Part shown: positions 9,177-17,288 of the stretch, one piece after another
Numbering within the stretch: the first letter of the stretch is position 1
How the letters are laid out: the number at the start of each line of letters is the position of its first letter
Origin: Radiobacillus deserti
GTDB lineage: Bacteria; Bacillota; Bacilli; Bacillales; Amphibacillaceae
Length of the DNA stretch: 64,000 nt
Direction: 5' to 3'
Assembly: GCF_007301515.1 (NCBI RefSeq)
Contig: NZ_CP041666.1
Span: 620,001 to 684,000, forward strand
Translations under genes and position numbers: made by a program
The notes under the pieces: model-generated
The model's input: only the letters and a program-made list of their open reading frames with translations
The model's database searches: none
What the model was told of the DNA's origin: nothing

Positions 9177-9743
9177 ATGAAAATCATAGCGTTATCTGGG
9201 TCCAATGTTGGTTCTAAAACGAGAACTGCTATGGACTTTACTGTGAAAACCCTGAATGAGAAATACGAAGAGGTAGATGTTGAATTAATTGATCTAGCCG
9301 AATATGATATGAAGTTTAGTGATGGACGAAATTATCTGGACTATGAAGGGGATACAGGGTACATTACGAAGTCCCTAATGGAAGCCGATGCTATTATCGT
9401 TGGGACACCAATTTTCCAAGCATCCATTCCAGCGACATTAAAAAATGTTTTTGATCTTCTTCCACAAAATGCATTCCTGAATAAAGTGGTAGGCATACTT
9501 GTAACGGCTGGTTCATCTAAGCATTTCTTAATTGCGGAACAGCAATTAAAGCCTATATTAGCTTATATGAAGGCACAAATTGTTCAAACATATGTGTTTA
9601 TTGAGGAATCAGACTTTTATTTAAAAGAAATCAAAAATGAGGATGTTTTCTTCCGAATAGAGAGATTAGTGGAAGATACCGTGGTTTTAACGAAAACATA
9701 CCAGAAAATACAAGAAGAAAAAGATGCGCAATACGATTTTTAA
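9177..9743 (+). CDS. NADPH-dependent FMN reductase
   Basis: 188-residue flavodoxin-like protein of the SsuE/FMN_red family. The N-terminal LSGSNVGSKTRTAMD binds the FMN phosphate, and GTPIFQASIPATLKNVFDLL is the second flavin-binding block with the helix that makes the dimer. It supplies FMNH2, most plausibly to the monooxygenase encoded 11 bases upstream. GGGGGATAAAAG precedes the ATG. It closes the operon, followed by a strong hairpin with T-run. Confidence 0.88.
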   Translation: MKIIALSGSNVGSKTRTAMDFTVKTLNEKYEEVDVELIDLAEYDMKFSDGRNYLDYEGDTGYITKSLMEADAIIVGTPIFQASIPATLKNVFDLLPQNAFLNKVVGILVTAGSSKHFLIAEQQLKPILAYMKAQIVQTYVFIEESDFYLKEIKNEDVFFRIERLVEDTVVLTKTYQKIQEEKDAQYDF

Positions 9744-9750
9744 CTTATGA

Positions 9751-9785
9751 AAGAGTCCAAGTCTAACCAGACTTAGACTCTTTTT
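9751..9785. terminator. hairpin terminator
   Basis: Arms 9751-9764 and 9769-9782 pair with a single C/A mismatch and a 4-base loop, followed by TTTTT. It ends the reductase operon and faces the end of the convergent lipoprotein pseudogene. Confidence 0.85.
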
Positions 9786-9786
9786 G

Positions 9787-10586
9787 TTATTTTTTTAACG
9801 TCATTTCATCAAAAGCATTTTTCCCGCTATTTGCGCCTCTACTACCATCTACTGCTTGCACAGTTCCTTGCACCGCATAAGCACCAACCGCATCTTGTAG
9901 CTTGTAATCACCGGGAATTGTTCCCTCATAGTAAGCTCGCAACGTTTTTATTATCCACAACTTCTACTCGCGAAGATCCTGCTGACGGAATGGTACTGTT
10001 TTGTTTAGCTTCTGGGAAATATAATCTTAACCCACTGGAATTTTGAATGATATCATCATCTGTAAGTGCTTCATCAAATTTAAATAAATAGGAATTGCCA
10101 TCCATTGTTACACTTGTCAGGTCGGGGTTATCTGTCTTACCCTGGTTGCTTATGGTTGCAGCTTGGTTAATATTGAGCGGATTTTCATTAGAAGAATTAT
10201 TAGCATTTGAGTTAACAACTTGAGAATCGACAAAACCACGGGCATAATCTTGTGGATCTAAATTTCCTGAGAAAAGAACCGTAACGGTTTTATCGCCTGC
10301 TTGATCATTATTCGGTTGTACATTGGTCGATCCATCAACTGTATCCCCTCCATCCAATGGGATAAGATGAAAGTTCGAACGATCTCCTCCATTTTAAATA
10401 GGCTGCTTGATCAAATGTGAAGTCAACAGCTGTTGTTGGACCACTTTGCGTAGTTGGTCCCGCGCGGAAATTGCTTACCTCGACTAGATCAGGTGCTTCA
10501 GTCGGTCCATTCGATTTTAGTAAACATCCTGAGAGTACAAAAATCAACATAATAAGTGGAAGTCTTTTAAAAATTAAAAATCTCAT
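9787..10586 (-). pseudogene. secreted lipoprotein with two ~100-residue repeats, two frameshifts
   Basis: The start at 10586 has AAAGGAGGTG. Signal peptide MRFLIFKRLPLIMLIFVLSG ends in the lipobox LSGC. Reading is lost at an AAAA run near 10392 and at an AAAAA run near 9947; removing one A from each run restores one frame of 266 codons to the TAA at 9787. The repaired protein has two related units: FDQAAYLNGGD...VTVLFSGNL...DYARGFV and FDEALTDDDI...VEVVDNKTLRAYYEGTI...GAYAVQGTV, each pairing a FD-x-A start with a closing beta segment. I do not recognise the family; a cell-surface domain is likely. Extra A residues in homopolymers may be sequencing errors, in which case the gene is intact. Confidence 0.75.
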
Positions 10587-10811
10587 GTCCTTAACACCTC
10601 CTTTACGATATTTATTAGAATAGAAGGAGAAATATAATAGTTGAGCAGGCATAAATTCATTCTATGCAATATAGTTTCGACTTGTCCGTAATTTGTAAGA
10701 AATTAGGTGGATGGTTACAGCGTTCATGTACCTGTATTTCAGGAAAATATTGGATTAATATGCTGGGTAGAGTAGAATAGGTTATAGCTAATCTGAAACA
10801 GAGGTGAAACG

Positions 10812-12236
10812 ATGAGACTAAAAATCATCCATACGAACGACGTACATAGTAACTTTGAAAGCTTTATGCGAGCAGCGACGTTAATTCGTCAGCATACCGA
10901 TGAAGATACATTAATTCTAGATGGTGGAGACTTTGCCGATTTCAAAAGTATCGAACTACAAGGAACAAGAGGAATGGCGGCTATTGAATTGCTACAGTCG
11001 TTGGAATATGATGCATTAACGATTGGAAATAATGAAATGTTTAATGGGATGGAAACGTTAGAATATATGGCGTCATCTAGTTCCATTCCGTTTATTAGTA
11101 ATAATCTATTAAAGAAGAACCATTCTCACATCAAAGGAGTTCATTCTAGCATTATCCTAAATAAAAAGGGTTTAAGAATTCTTATTACTGGCTCCTCTCC
11201 TGACCTTCAAGAATTTAATGATGGACTAGGAATACATGTTCAGCACTATAAAGAACAACTAAAAAAAGAATTAGAAAAGCAAAGAGGAACCTATGATTTA
11301 TGTATTCTACTAAGTCACATTGGTACAGAGCTTGATACAGAATTAGCTTTAGAGATTTCAGAACTTGACCTGATCATTTCCGCACATGATCACCAGCTTT
11401 ATGAACAAGCTAAAGTAGTGAATGGAACAATTATGAATAGTGCAGGTATGTGGGCTGGGCATATTGGAATAGTAGAAGTAGATGTACAAGCCGATAAAGT
11501 CGAATTAGTTTCTTCTGAGACCATTTCAACAGAAACAGCTGAAAAAGACGAAGCAACTAAAATAATCCTTGCAGAGAATAAAGAAAAGGCGATTGAGGTT
11601 TTAAGTGAATCGTTATATTCGTTGGCCACTCCACTTTGGCATGATGTTGTGGAAGAAAATCCGATTACAAACCTTATTGCGGATGGGCTAAAAGATATGC
11701 TTCAATGTGATATTGGTTTGATGAACAGTGGCATTGTAAATTCGGGACTCTTTGATTTCGTCTCAAATAAGAAGCTGATTGAAATTTGTCCATCTCCACT
11801 GAATCCAACTACATTCAAGGTTAAGGGGAAGCATATCAAAGAAGCACTTCAGCAATCATTAGATGTGCAAGCTTGTCTAGCTGATGGAAGAGGACCGGGC
11901 TTCAGAGGGAGATTTGTAGGGCGTCTCCATATATCCGGTGCAGAGGTTATCCATGATGGGCAAAAATTGATAAATGTTATGATCTCGGGAGTACCCATGG
12001 AGAATGACTATTGGTATTCGGTCGCTTCTTCTGATTATTTGCAGCGTGGTTCAGGCTATGAGTCTTTGAGTCATAATAAGGATGACGTCTATGAACCAGA
12101 AGAGATAAAAGATGTGATTAGGGTGTACGCACAAAGAAAGGAATTCATTGAAAGAGCTCAACAAAATCGCTGGTCACAAATTCGTAAAATTAGGAAACTT
12201 TTGTCGCCATCATACGTATGTCTAAGAAAGAGGTGA
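10812..12236 (+). CDS. yunD: bifunctional metallophosphatase/5'-nucleotidase, YunD-like
   Basis: 474 residues in two domains. The N-terminal metallophosphoesterase has IIHTNDVHSNFE (residues ~5-16), LILDGGDFADF, TIGNNEMFNG, LSHIGTELD and SAHDHQLY. The C-terminal 5'-nucleotidase domain starts near residue 280 (NPITNLIADGL) and has the substrate-binding MNSGIVNSG. In many UshA homologues the second motif reads GNHE; here it is GNNE, which I believe is shared with YunD. There is no signal peptide, so it is cytoplasmic, unlike UshA. It would hydrolyse nucleotides or related phosphoesters. A small membrane-protein gene follows after 6 bases and is probably cotranscribed. Confidence 0.85.
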   Translation: MRLKIIHTNDVHSNFESFMRAATLIRQHTDEDTLILDGGDFADFKSIELQGTRGMAAIELLQSLEYDALTIGNNEMFNGMETLEYMASSSSIPFISNNLLKKNHSHIKGVHSSIILNKKGLRILITGSSPDLQEFNDGLGIHVQHYKEQLKKELEKQRGTYDLCILLSHIGTELDTELALEISELDLIISAHDHQLYEQAKVVNGTIMNSAGMWAGHIGIVEVDVQADKVELVSSETISTETAEKDEATKIILAENKEKAIEVLSESLYSLATPLWHDVVEENPITNLIADGLKDMLQCDIGLMNSGIVNSGLFDFVSNKKLIEICPSPLNPTTFKVKGKHIKEALQQSLDVQACLADGRGPGFRGRFVGRLHISGAEVIHDGQKLINVMISGVPMENDYWYSVASSDYLQRGSGYESLSHNKDDVYEPEEIKDVIRVYAQRKEFIERAQQNRWSQIRKIRKLLSPSYVCLRKR

Positions 12237-12242
12237 TGAAAA

Positions 12243-12476
12243 ATGGGAATGCTCTTTTTTGTAATGGGAATAATCCTTTTTGTACTTCTGTTGATTGGTA
12301 TTGTGTTGGCAATTTCGGTTAAAGTGTCTAGAAGGTCGAACAATCATAATGTGATGAGAAGCGGTCATACGCCATTTTTCTTTTTCGGTGACTCGGATTC
12401 ATCGTCTCATGATCATGGAAGCTCTTTTGATGGGGGTTTTGGCGGAGATGGTGGTGGAGGTGGAGGAGGAGAATAA
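12243..12476 (+). CDS. small membrane protein with Gly-rich tail
   Basis: 77 residues: one hydrophobic N-terminal helix (MLFFVMGIILFVLLLIGIVL, residues 3-22), then a basic stretch KVSRRSNNH that places the rest in the cytoplasm by the positive-inside rule, then a Ser/His/Asp region and a tail of glycines (GGFGGDGGGGGGGE). The tail resembles the C-termini of TPM-domain and other membrane proteins but no domain is present. AAAGAGGTGA precedes the ATG. It lies 6 bases after the yunD-like gene and before a terminator. Function unknown. Confidence 0.7.
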   Translation: MGMLFFVMGIILFVLLLIGIVLAISVKVSRRSNNHNVMRSGHTPFFFFGDSDSSSHDHGSSFDGGFGGDGGGGGGGE

Positions 12477-12500
12477 CTCCTGCACTTCTATAGGTTTTAG

Positions 12501-12530
12501 AAGCTCATCTTACATGAGGTGAGCTTTTTC
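12501..12530 (+). terminator. hairpin terminator
   Basis: Arms 12501-12510 and 12517-12526 pair with one G-T wobble, followed by TTTTTC. Ends the yunD-like operon. Confidence 0.8.
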
Positions 12531-12592
12531 ATATTCTTTTATTTACTTAAAATGTAAAATGGATATATATAGATAAAAATGAGGGATATAAA

Positions 12593-13456
12593 ATGAAAGA
12601 AGCAGGTCTTGTATTAGAAGGCGGAGGTATGCGCGGTGTTTACACAGCGGGCGTTTTAGAATATTTTATGGAGCAAAGCTTATATTTTCCATATGTTATT
12701 GGCGTTTCTGCTGGGGCGTGTATGGCAGCATCCTATTTATCTCGGCAACCCGGCAGAAACCGAGCAGTAAATATTGATTTTGTTGGGGACAAACGTTATT
12801 TATCGTGGCGCAACTACATCAGAAAACGAGAGTTGTTTGGTATGGACTTTATCTTTGATGAAATTCCAAATCAACTTGTGCCTTTTGATTACGATACGTT
12901 CTTACATAGCTCCGAACAATTAGTGGTAGGTACAACAGATTGCGAAACAGGGAATGCGGCCTATTATGGTAAGGATAAATATGGGGAGGATATGTTAAAG
13001 ATTCTTCGTGCATCTAGCTCTTTGCCATTTGTTGCACCGGCCGTATCGTTTGAAGGTCGTGTATTATTAGACGGGGGAATTGTAGATCCGATTCCAATAA
13101 AAAAAGCACAGCACGATGGTTTTGAAAAAAATGTGATTGTTTTAACTAAGCCTGCGGGATATTTAAAAACCCCACCTGGTCGGATTTCTGCTATGTTTAA
13201 GTATAAGAAGCATCCCAAAATTAATGAGCGGCTAGAAACCCGTTATAAGTTGTACAATGACACGTTAGATTATATCGAGGAAGAAGAAATGAAAGGAAAT
13301 GTGTTTGTCATCCGTCCAAGTGTCTCCTTACCAGTTGGGAGAGTCGAGAAAAAGAAGGATCGATTAGAGGAGTTATATCAGCTTGGATGGAAGGATGCAG
13401 AGACACAATATGAGAGATTAATGGAATTTTTAGGGGTAAAAATAGAGACAGTTTGA
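12593..13456 (+). CDS. patatin-like phospholipase
   Basis: 287 residues of the patatin/RssA-like family; B. subtilis YqhO is the relative I would expect. The oxyanion loop is GGGMRGVY (residues 10-17), the nucleophile elbow is GVSAG with Ser39, and the dyad aspartate is Asp160 in LLDGGIVDPIP, so the Ser-Asp catalytic dyad is complete. No signal peptide or membrane segment, so a cytoplasmic lipid acyl hydrolase. The gene is flanked by terminators on both sides and is monocistronic. Physiological lipid substrate unknown. Confidence 0.88.
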   Translation: MKEAGLVLEGGGMRGVYTAGVLEYFMEQSLYFPYVIGVSAGACMAASYLSRQPGRNRAVNIDFVGDKRYLSWRNYIRKRELFGMDFIFDEIPNQLVPFDYDTFLHSSEQLVVGTTDCETGNAAYYGKDKYGEDMLKILRASSSLPFVAPAVSFEGRVLLDGGIVDPIPIKKAQHDGFEKNVIVLTKPAGYLKTPPGRISAMFKYKKHPKINERLETRYKLYNDTLDYIEEEEMKGNVFVIRPSVSLPVGRVEKKKDRLEELYQLGWKDAETQYERLMEFLGVKIETV

Positions 13457-13485
13457 AGGCTCAAAACCTATTAAAATTACTATTT

Positions 13486-13516
13486 AAAGCACCTCTTGGA
13501 GGATGTGCTCTTTTTC
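13486..13516 (+). terminator. hairpin terminator
   Basis: AAAGCAC/GTGCTCTTT outer arms with CTC/GAG inside (13486-13515), followed by a T-run. Ends the patatin gene. Confidence 0.7.
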
Positions 13517-13639
13517 ACTATAAAAATCGACATAATTCTCTTTTTATTTACATGATTTCCTAGTATAATTTGAGTAACATCCCATCCCAAATCTTATGAT
13601 TGTTCAAATCAAAAAATAAAAAGAACGCCACTACTACAC

Positions 13640-13891
13640 ATGTCTACTACCGCAGAAATCAAGGTAACAAAAGGGGATGAAGTAGAAAAGCAAATTAAAA
13701 TGCTTGGCCTCACCGAAGCATACCTCCACCTTATTCATTCCTTACAACCGTACGTGACAGAAACCATAGAAGAAATGGTAAAAAATTGCAAAAAAAATTC
13801 TTTAAAATCAGCCCAAGCCGTTGGACGTTGTCTATCCTTTATTATCTTCATTATTATCCTCCCCCAAAATGTTCAATGGTTCACAAGATAG
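13640..13891 (+). pseudogene. relic of a HemAT-type globin-coupled sensor
   Basis: The 5' half of this 83-codon frame matches the start of HemAT as I remember it: EIKVTKGDEVEKQIKML aligns with the region before the globin fold, and LHSLQPYV-like residues follow (HSLQPYVTETIEEMV), the first globin helix. After about residue 48 the similarity stops in a run of A residues (CKKNS), and no heme-binding histidine region or methyl-accepting domain follows. There is no ribosome site. It is read as the remains of an aerotaxis transducer, not a working gene. The stretch 13517-13639 before it holds nothing else I can name. Confidence 0.55.
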
Positions 13892-13939
13892 TTCACTTTT
13901 GTATTTTACACTATTATAAAGAAAGCGTTTAATTTTTTA

Positions 13940-13955
13940 TGTGATTTTTATCACA
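13940..13955. promoter_or_regulatory. TGTGA-N6-TCACA dyad (Fnr/Crp- or Rex-like)
   Basis: TGTGA at 13940-13944 and TCACA at 13951-13955, 80 bases before the ABC exporter operon. The pattern matches the B. subtilis Fnr box exactly and also resembles Rex sites. Which protein binds cannot be told from sequence. Confidence 0.5.
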
Positions 13956-14035
13956 AACCTTTAGATGGGCATGATTATTGCGCGTCTCATGTCTTTTCGG
14001 TACACTTAATCAAGTGTTAGTGGGAGGATAAAAAA

Positions 14036-15052
14036 ATGAAACAAGTGATAGAAGTAAACGATTTACGCAAAGAGTTTAAGTCGTATTCGAGTCGCTCAGG
14101 ATTAAAAGGGGCGTTCCGGGATTTATTTACGAGGAACTATAAAATAATACCTGCCGTTAAAGATATTTCCTTTCAAGTTAGTCAAGGAGAAATGGTTGGC
14201 TATATCGGGGAGAATGGCGCAGGAAAGTCTACGAGTATTAAAATGCTTACAGGTATTCTTACGCCAACATCGGGAACTGTTCGAGTTAACGGCATGGATC
14301 CACATCGGGAGCGAGAAAAGTTCGTGCGCTCCATTGGTGTAGTGTTCGGGCAGCGTTCACAGCTTTGGTGGGATATTGCTGTACAGGAATCCTTTCGGTT
14401 ACTGAAAAAAGTATATAACGTTCCGGATGAAACATATCGTCAACATATGAATCATGTGATCGAATCATTAGATATCGCTCCACTATTGGACAAGCCAGTA
14501 CGGAAGCTATCGTTAGGACAAAGAATGCGCTGCGAACTAGCGGCAGCTTTATTGCATAACCCAAGTCTATTATTTTTGGATGAACCAACGATTGGATTAG
14601 ATGTATTGGTAAAGTTAAAAATTCGTAATTTCTTAAAAGAAATTAATGAAAAGTATCAAACGACCGTGTTACTTACAACACATGATTTATCAGATATTGA
14701 AGCACTATGTGATCGAGTGATTATGTTGGATGAAGGTCAAATCATCTATGATGGATTATTAGCTCACCTACGTTCTACGTGGGGAGAAGGAAAACAAATT
14801 GAATTCCAATTCTCGGACATGGATATATCGAGGGAAAAATTAGACCTATTATTTGTGGATATTGAGGCGGAATGGACGAAGGGCAACCGTGCGAACGTAT
14901 GGGTAGCAAACGTGGTGAATCAAGAGGAGGTTATATCTGAAGTGATAGGAAGAGTCGTTGCTGCTCATAAAATATCAGATATTAAAATCCATGAAATCTC
15001 CACAGAGGAAATTATTCGAAACATCTATGAAGAGGGGAAGGTCCATGGCTAA
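14036..15052 (+). CDS. ABC-2 exporter ATPase (COG4586 type)
   Basis: 338-residue ABC ATPase. Walker A is GENGAGKST near residue 60, the signature is LSLGQRMR, Walker B is LLFLDEPTIGLD and the H-loop is LTTHD. The N-terminal segment before Walker A (EFKSYSSRSGLKGAFRDLF) is longer than in most ABC-2 ATPases and is typical of the COG4586 group that pairs with COG4587 and COG3694 permeases, exactly the next two genes. GGGAGGATAAAAA precedes the ATG. It powers export of an unknown substrate. Its 3' end overlaps the next start by 8 bases, so translation is coupled. Confidence 0.9.
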   Translation: MKQVIEVNDLRKEFKSYSSRSGLKGAFRDLFTRNYKIIPAVKDISFQVSQGEMVGYIGENGAGKSTSIKMLTGILTPTSGTVRVNGMDPHREREKFVRSIGVVFGQRSQLWWDIAVQESFRLLKKVYNVPDETYRQHMNHVIESLDIAPLLDKPVRKLSLGQRMRCELAAALLHNPSLLFLDEPTIGLDVLVKLKIRNFLKEINEKYQTTVLLTTHDLSDIEALCDRVIMLDEGQIIYDGLLAHLRSTWGEGKQIEFQFSDMDISREKLDLLFVDIEAEWTKGNRANVWVANVVNQEEVISEVIGRVVAAHKISDIKIHEISTEEIIRNIYEEGKVHG

Positions 15053-15836
15053 ATATATCGAGATGATTCGAGTTCGGTTTCTCATGATGCTAGCCTATCG
15101 CACAAATTATTATAGTGGGATTCTAATTTATAGTATTAATATTGGAGCATACTACTTCCTTTGGAATGCAATTTACGGAGGCAAAGAATCGATTGAAGGC
15201 ATGTCAGTTACACAGATGACAACGTATGTAGCGGTCTCTTGGATGGCTAGAGCGTTTTATTTCAACAATATTGATCGAGAAATAGCTCAAGAAATCAAAG
15301 AAGGAAAGGTAGCGGTTGAGTTTATCCGACCCTACCATTACTTGTTTATGAAAATGATGCAAGCACTAGGAGAGGGGATATTCCGATTTGCGTTTTTCTC
15401 CGTACCGGGTATGGTCATCGTCGCGCTTATTTTTCAAATTACGTTTTCTGTAAACCTGTCTACTTGGCTTTATTTTGGGGTAGCAATCGTGTTCAGCTTT
15501 ATTATTAATACACAAATTAACTTACTAACAGGTGTCTTAACGTTTTTCTTCTTTAACAATGATGGATTAATTCAAGCGAAACGGGTAGTAATCGATTTAT
15601 TCTCTGGACTGCTCATCCCAATCAGCTTTTTCCCGATGTGGGCCCAGCACGTCATGGGGTTCTTTCCTTTTCAGGCCATCAGTTATATTCCGAGTATGAT
15701 TTTTACACAGTCCTTTGTGGGACAAGAAATAGTAAAAGCGATCCTATTTCAAGGGGTATGGGCAATCGTGCTTATTATTCCAATTCAAATTCTATGGTTG
15801 CTCGCTAAGAAGCAGCTCATCGTACAGGGGGGGTAG
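15045..15836 (+). CDS. ABC-2 permease (COG4587 type)
   Basis: 263 residues. The start is the ATG at 15045 with GAGGGGAAGG before it, overlapping the end of the ATPase gene; a frame open further upstream lies inside that gene. Six membrane helices are visible, including YSGILIYSINIGAYYFLW and FSFIINTQINLLTGVLTFFF, with the conserved EFIRPYHYLF loop in the cytoplasm. It is one half of a heterodimeric membrane domain; the second half follows 2 bases after the stop. Confidence 0.87.
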   Translation: MAKYIEMIRVRFLMMLAYRTNYYSGILIYSINIGAYYFLWNAIYGGKESIEGMSVTQMTTYVAVSWMARAFYFNNIDREIAQEIKEGKVAVEFIRPYHYLFMKMMQALGEGIFRFAFFSVPGMVIVALIFQITFSVNLSTWLYFGVAIVFSFIINTQINLLTGVLTFFFFNNDGLIQAKRVVIDLFSGLLIPISFFPMWAQHVMGFFPFQAISYIPSMIFTQSFVGQEIVKAILFQGVWAIVLIIPIQILWLLAKKQLIVQGG

Positions 15837-15838
15837 AA

Positions 15839-16624
15839 ATGAAGCATGCATCTATCTTCTTTCAATATGTTGCACAATATATGAAAACGAGGCTTACGTA
15901 TCGAGTGGATATGGTCATTGAGATTCTGTCCGATTTATTGTTTCAAGCGGTTAATCTAATCTTTATTTTAATCGTGTTTGGACATACACAGCTGTTAAGC
16001 GGCTGGTCGAGAGACGAGATTATCTTTATTTACGGATTTTTCCTCGTTCCTTTTGCGATCTTTGGAGCGTTCTTTAATATCTGGGATTTTAATGAACGCT
16101 ACATTGTAAAAGGTGAAATGGATCGGATTTTAACTCGTCCCATTCATAGTCTCTTTCAAATTATTTTAGAAAGAATGGAATTAGAATCGTTATTTGGTGT
16201 GTTTACTGGTATTGGAGTCATGCTGTATGCCGGCAATCAGCTAGGCTTATCCTTTTCGTGGTATGATCCTTTTCTGTTTATTGTGCTCGTATTCGGAGGG
16301 GTATTCGTCTATGCTGGGATTTTTGTTTTACTTGCTAGTATTAGCTTTTGGTCGGACAGCCCAACTAGTATTATGCCGATGATGTACAACATTGGGAACT
16401 ACGGAAGATATCCAGTTGATATTTATAATAAGGTTATTCGCTTTGTGTTAACGTGGATTCTGCCGTTTGCCTTCGTTGGTGTATATCCTTCTGCTTATTT
16501 TTTAGGTCGTGAAGACTGGTATGAGTATGCTTTTCTAACACCAGTTATGGGCATTGTCTTCTTTGGTGCTTCTGTCGTCGTTTGGAACATTGGAGTAACG
16601 AAATATAGAGGTGCAGGTAACTAA
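15839..16624 (+). CDS. ABC-2 permease (COG3694 type)
   Basis: 261 residues with six predicted helices. The segment MDRILTRPIHSLFQII is the cytoplasmic loop typical of COG3694 permeases and mirrors the EFIRPYHYLF loop of its partner. Helices include FIYGFFLVPFAIFGAFF and FIVLVFGGVFVYAGIFVLL. It completes the exporter encoded by the two preceding genes and ends the operon before a long hairpin. The substrate is unknown; drugs or lipids are usual guesses for this group. Confidence 0.87.
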   Translation: MKHASIFFQYVAQYMKTRLTYRVDMVIEILSDLLFQAVNLIFILIVFGHTQLLSGWSRDEIIFIYGFFLVPFAIFGAFFNIWDFNERYIVKGEMDRILTRPIHSLFQIILERMELESLFGVFTGIGVMLYAGNQLGLSFSWYDPFLFIVLVFGGVFVYAGIFVLLASISFWSDSPTSIMPMMYNIGNYGRYPVDIYNKVIRFVLTWILPFAFVGVYPSAYFLGREDWYEYAFLTPVMGIVFFGASVVVWNIGVTKYRGAGN

Positions 16625-16674
16625 CAAGCAAGTCTCCTTGTTCTAATAAGGACAAGAAGGAGGCTTGTTTTTTT
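16623..16674 (+). terminator. long hairpin terminator
   Basis: AACAAGC (16623-16629) pairs with GCTTGTT (16663-16669) and CTCCTT (16634-16639) with AAGGAG (16657-16662), followed by TTTTTT. Ends the ABC operon. Confidence 0.75.
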
Positions 16675-16744
16675 ATGAGGAAACGGATAATTTCAAATGT
16701 TCGACAATATAATGAAAAAAGGTGTGTCTACAGGAGGTATCTGA

Positions 16745-17197
16745 ATGAAATTCACTGTAGAATATGTTCCGTTGCATAAAATAAAGACGGATTTGTCTGT
16801 TAAAGTGACCGAACGAATGAAAAGGCTACGAATGTTTATGTGGGATTGCATGCACGTGTTAGTGGTGAAAAAGGATAAAAAAAGTGATAGCTTTACGTTG
16901 GTAAGTGGCGAGAATCGGTTTGAATATTTGAAAAAACATACGAATCAAACGTATGTGCCTTGTATTATCGATGTTGAACATAAGAAATCAAAATATCCTT
17001 TTTTACAAAAGGAACTAGAAGATTACCCTATGATCCCAAAAGGCTTGAGTATTATTCGAACCTTTTTAAAAGAAGAACCGCGGTTTCGAGAGCTATCTCG
17101 TTTGGACCAATTAAAGGTGCTTATGCTCGGTGTCCGATACAAAAAAACAGTGTTGGAAACGATGAAGCGAACCGTTTATCATTTGCATAAAAAATGA
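16745..17197 (+). CDS. ParB N-terminal-like protein
   Basis: 150 residues. The first ~80 resemble the ParB/sulfiredoxin nuclease-like fold: YVPLHKIKTDL at the start (the I-x-P/D segment) and VVKKDKKSDSFTLVSGENRFEYLK, where VSGENRFEYL matches the GxHRxxA-like box II pattern with E-N-R in place of H-R. The remaining part is helical and basic with no HTH I can identify. It is not beside parA and is too short for a partition protein, so it is not chromosomal ParB. TACAGGAGG lies before the ATG. Function unknown. Confidence 0.65.
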   Translation: MKFTVEYVPLHKIKTDLSVKVTERMKRLRMFMWDCMHVLVVKKDKKSDSFTLVSGENRFEYLKKHTNQTYVPCIIDVEHKKSKYPFLQKELEDYPMIPKGLSIIRTFLKEEPRFRELSRLDQLKVLMLGVRYKKTVLETMKRTVYHLHKK

Positions 17198-17200
17198 ACA

Positions 17201-17229
17201 AGGAGTGAGGAACTATCCTCACTCCTTTC
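17201..17229 (+). terminator. 11-bp hairpin terminator
   Basis: Perfect arms 17201-17211 and 17216-17226 around a 4-base loop, then TTTCTT. Confidence 0.8.
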
Positions 17230-17288
17230 TTATGTATTCCCTGTGTTACAATGGACAAGACAAATGATACGGCTTGGGAGAGATGAGA

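Noticed and set aside
13921..13935. Catabolite-response (cre) site in AGAAAGCGTTTAA
   Set aside because: Only the central part fits the cre consensus; the outer bases do not.
16745..17197. Chromosome-partition ParB
   Set aside because: Too short, no HTH or C-terminal dimer domain visible, and no parA beside it.
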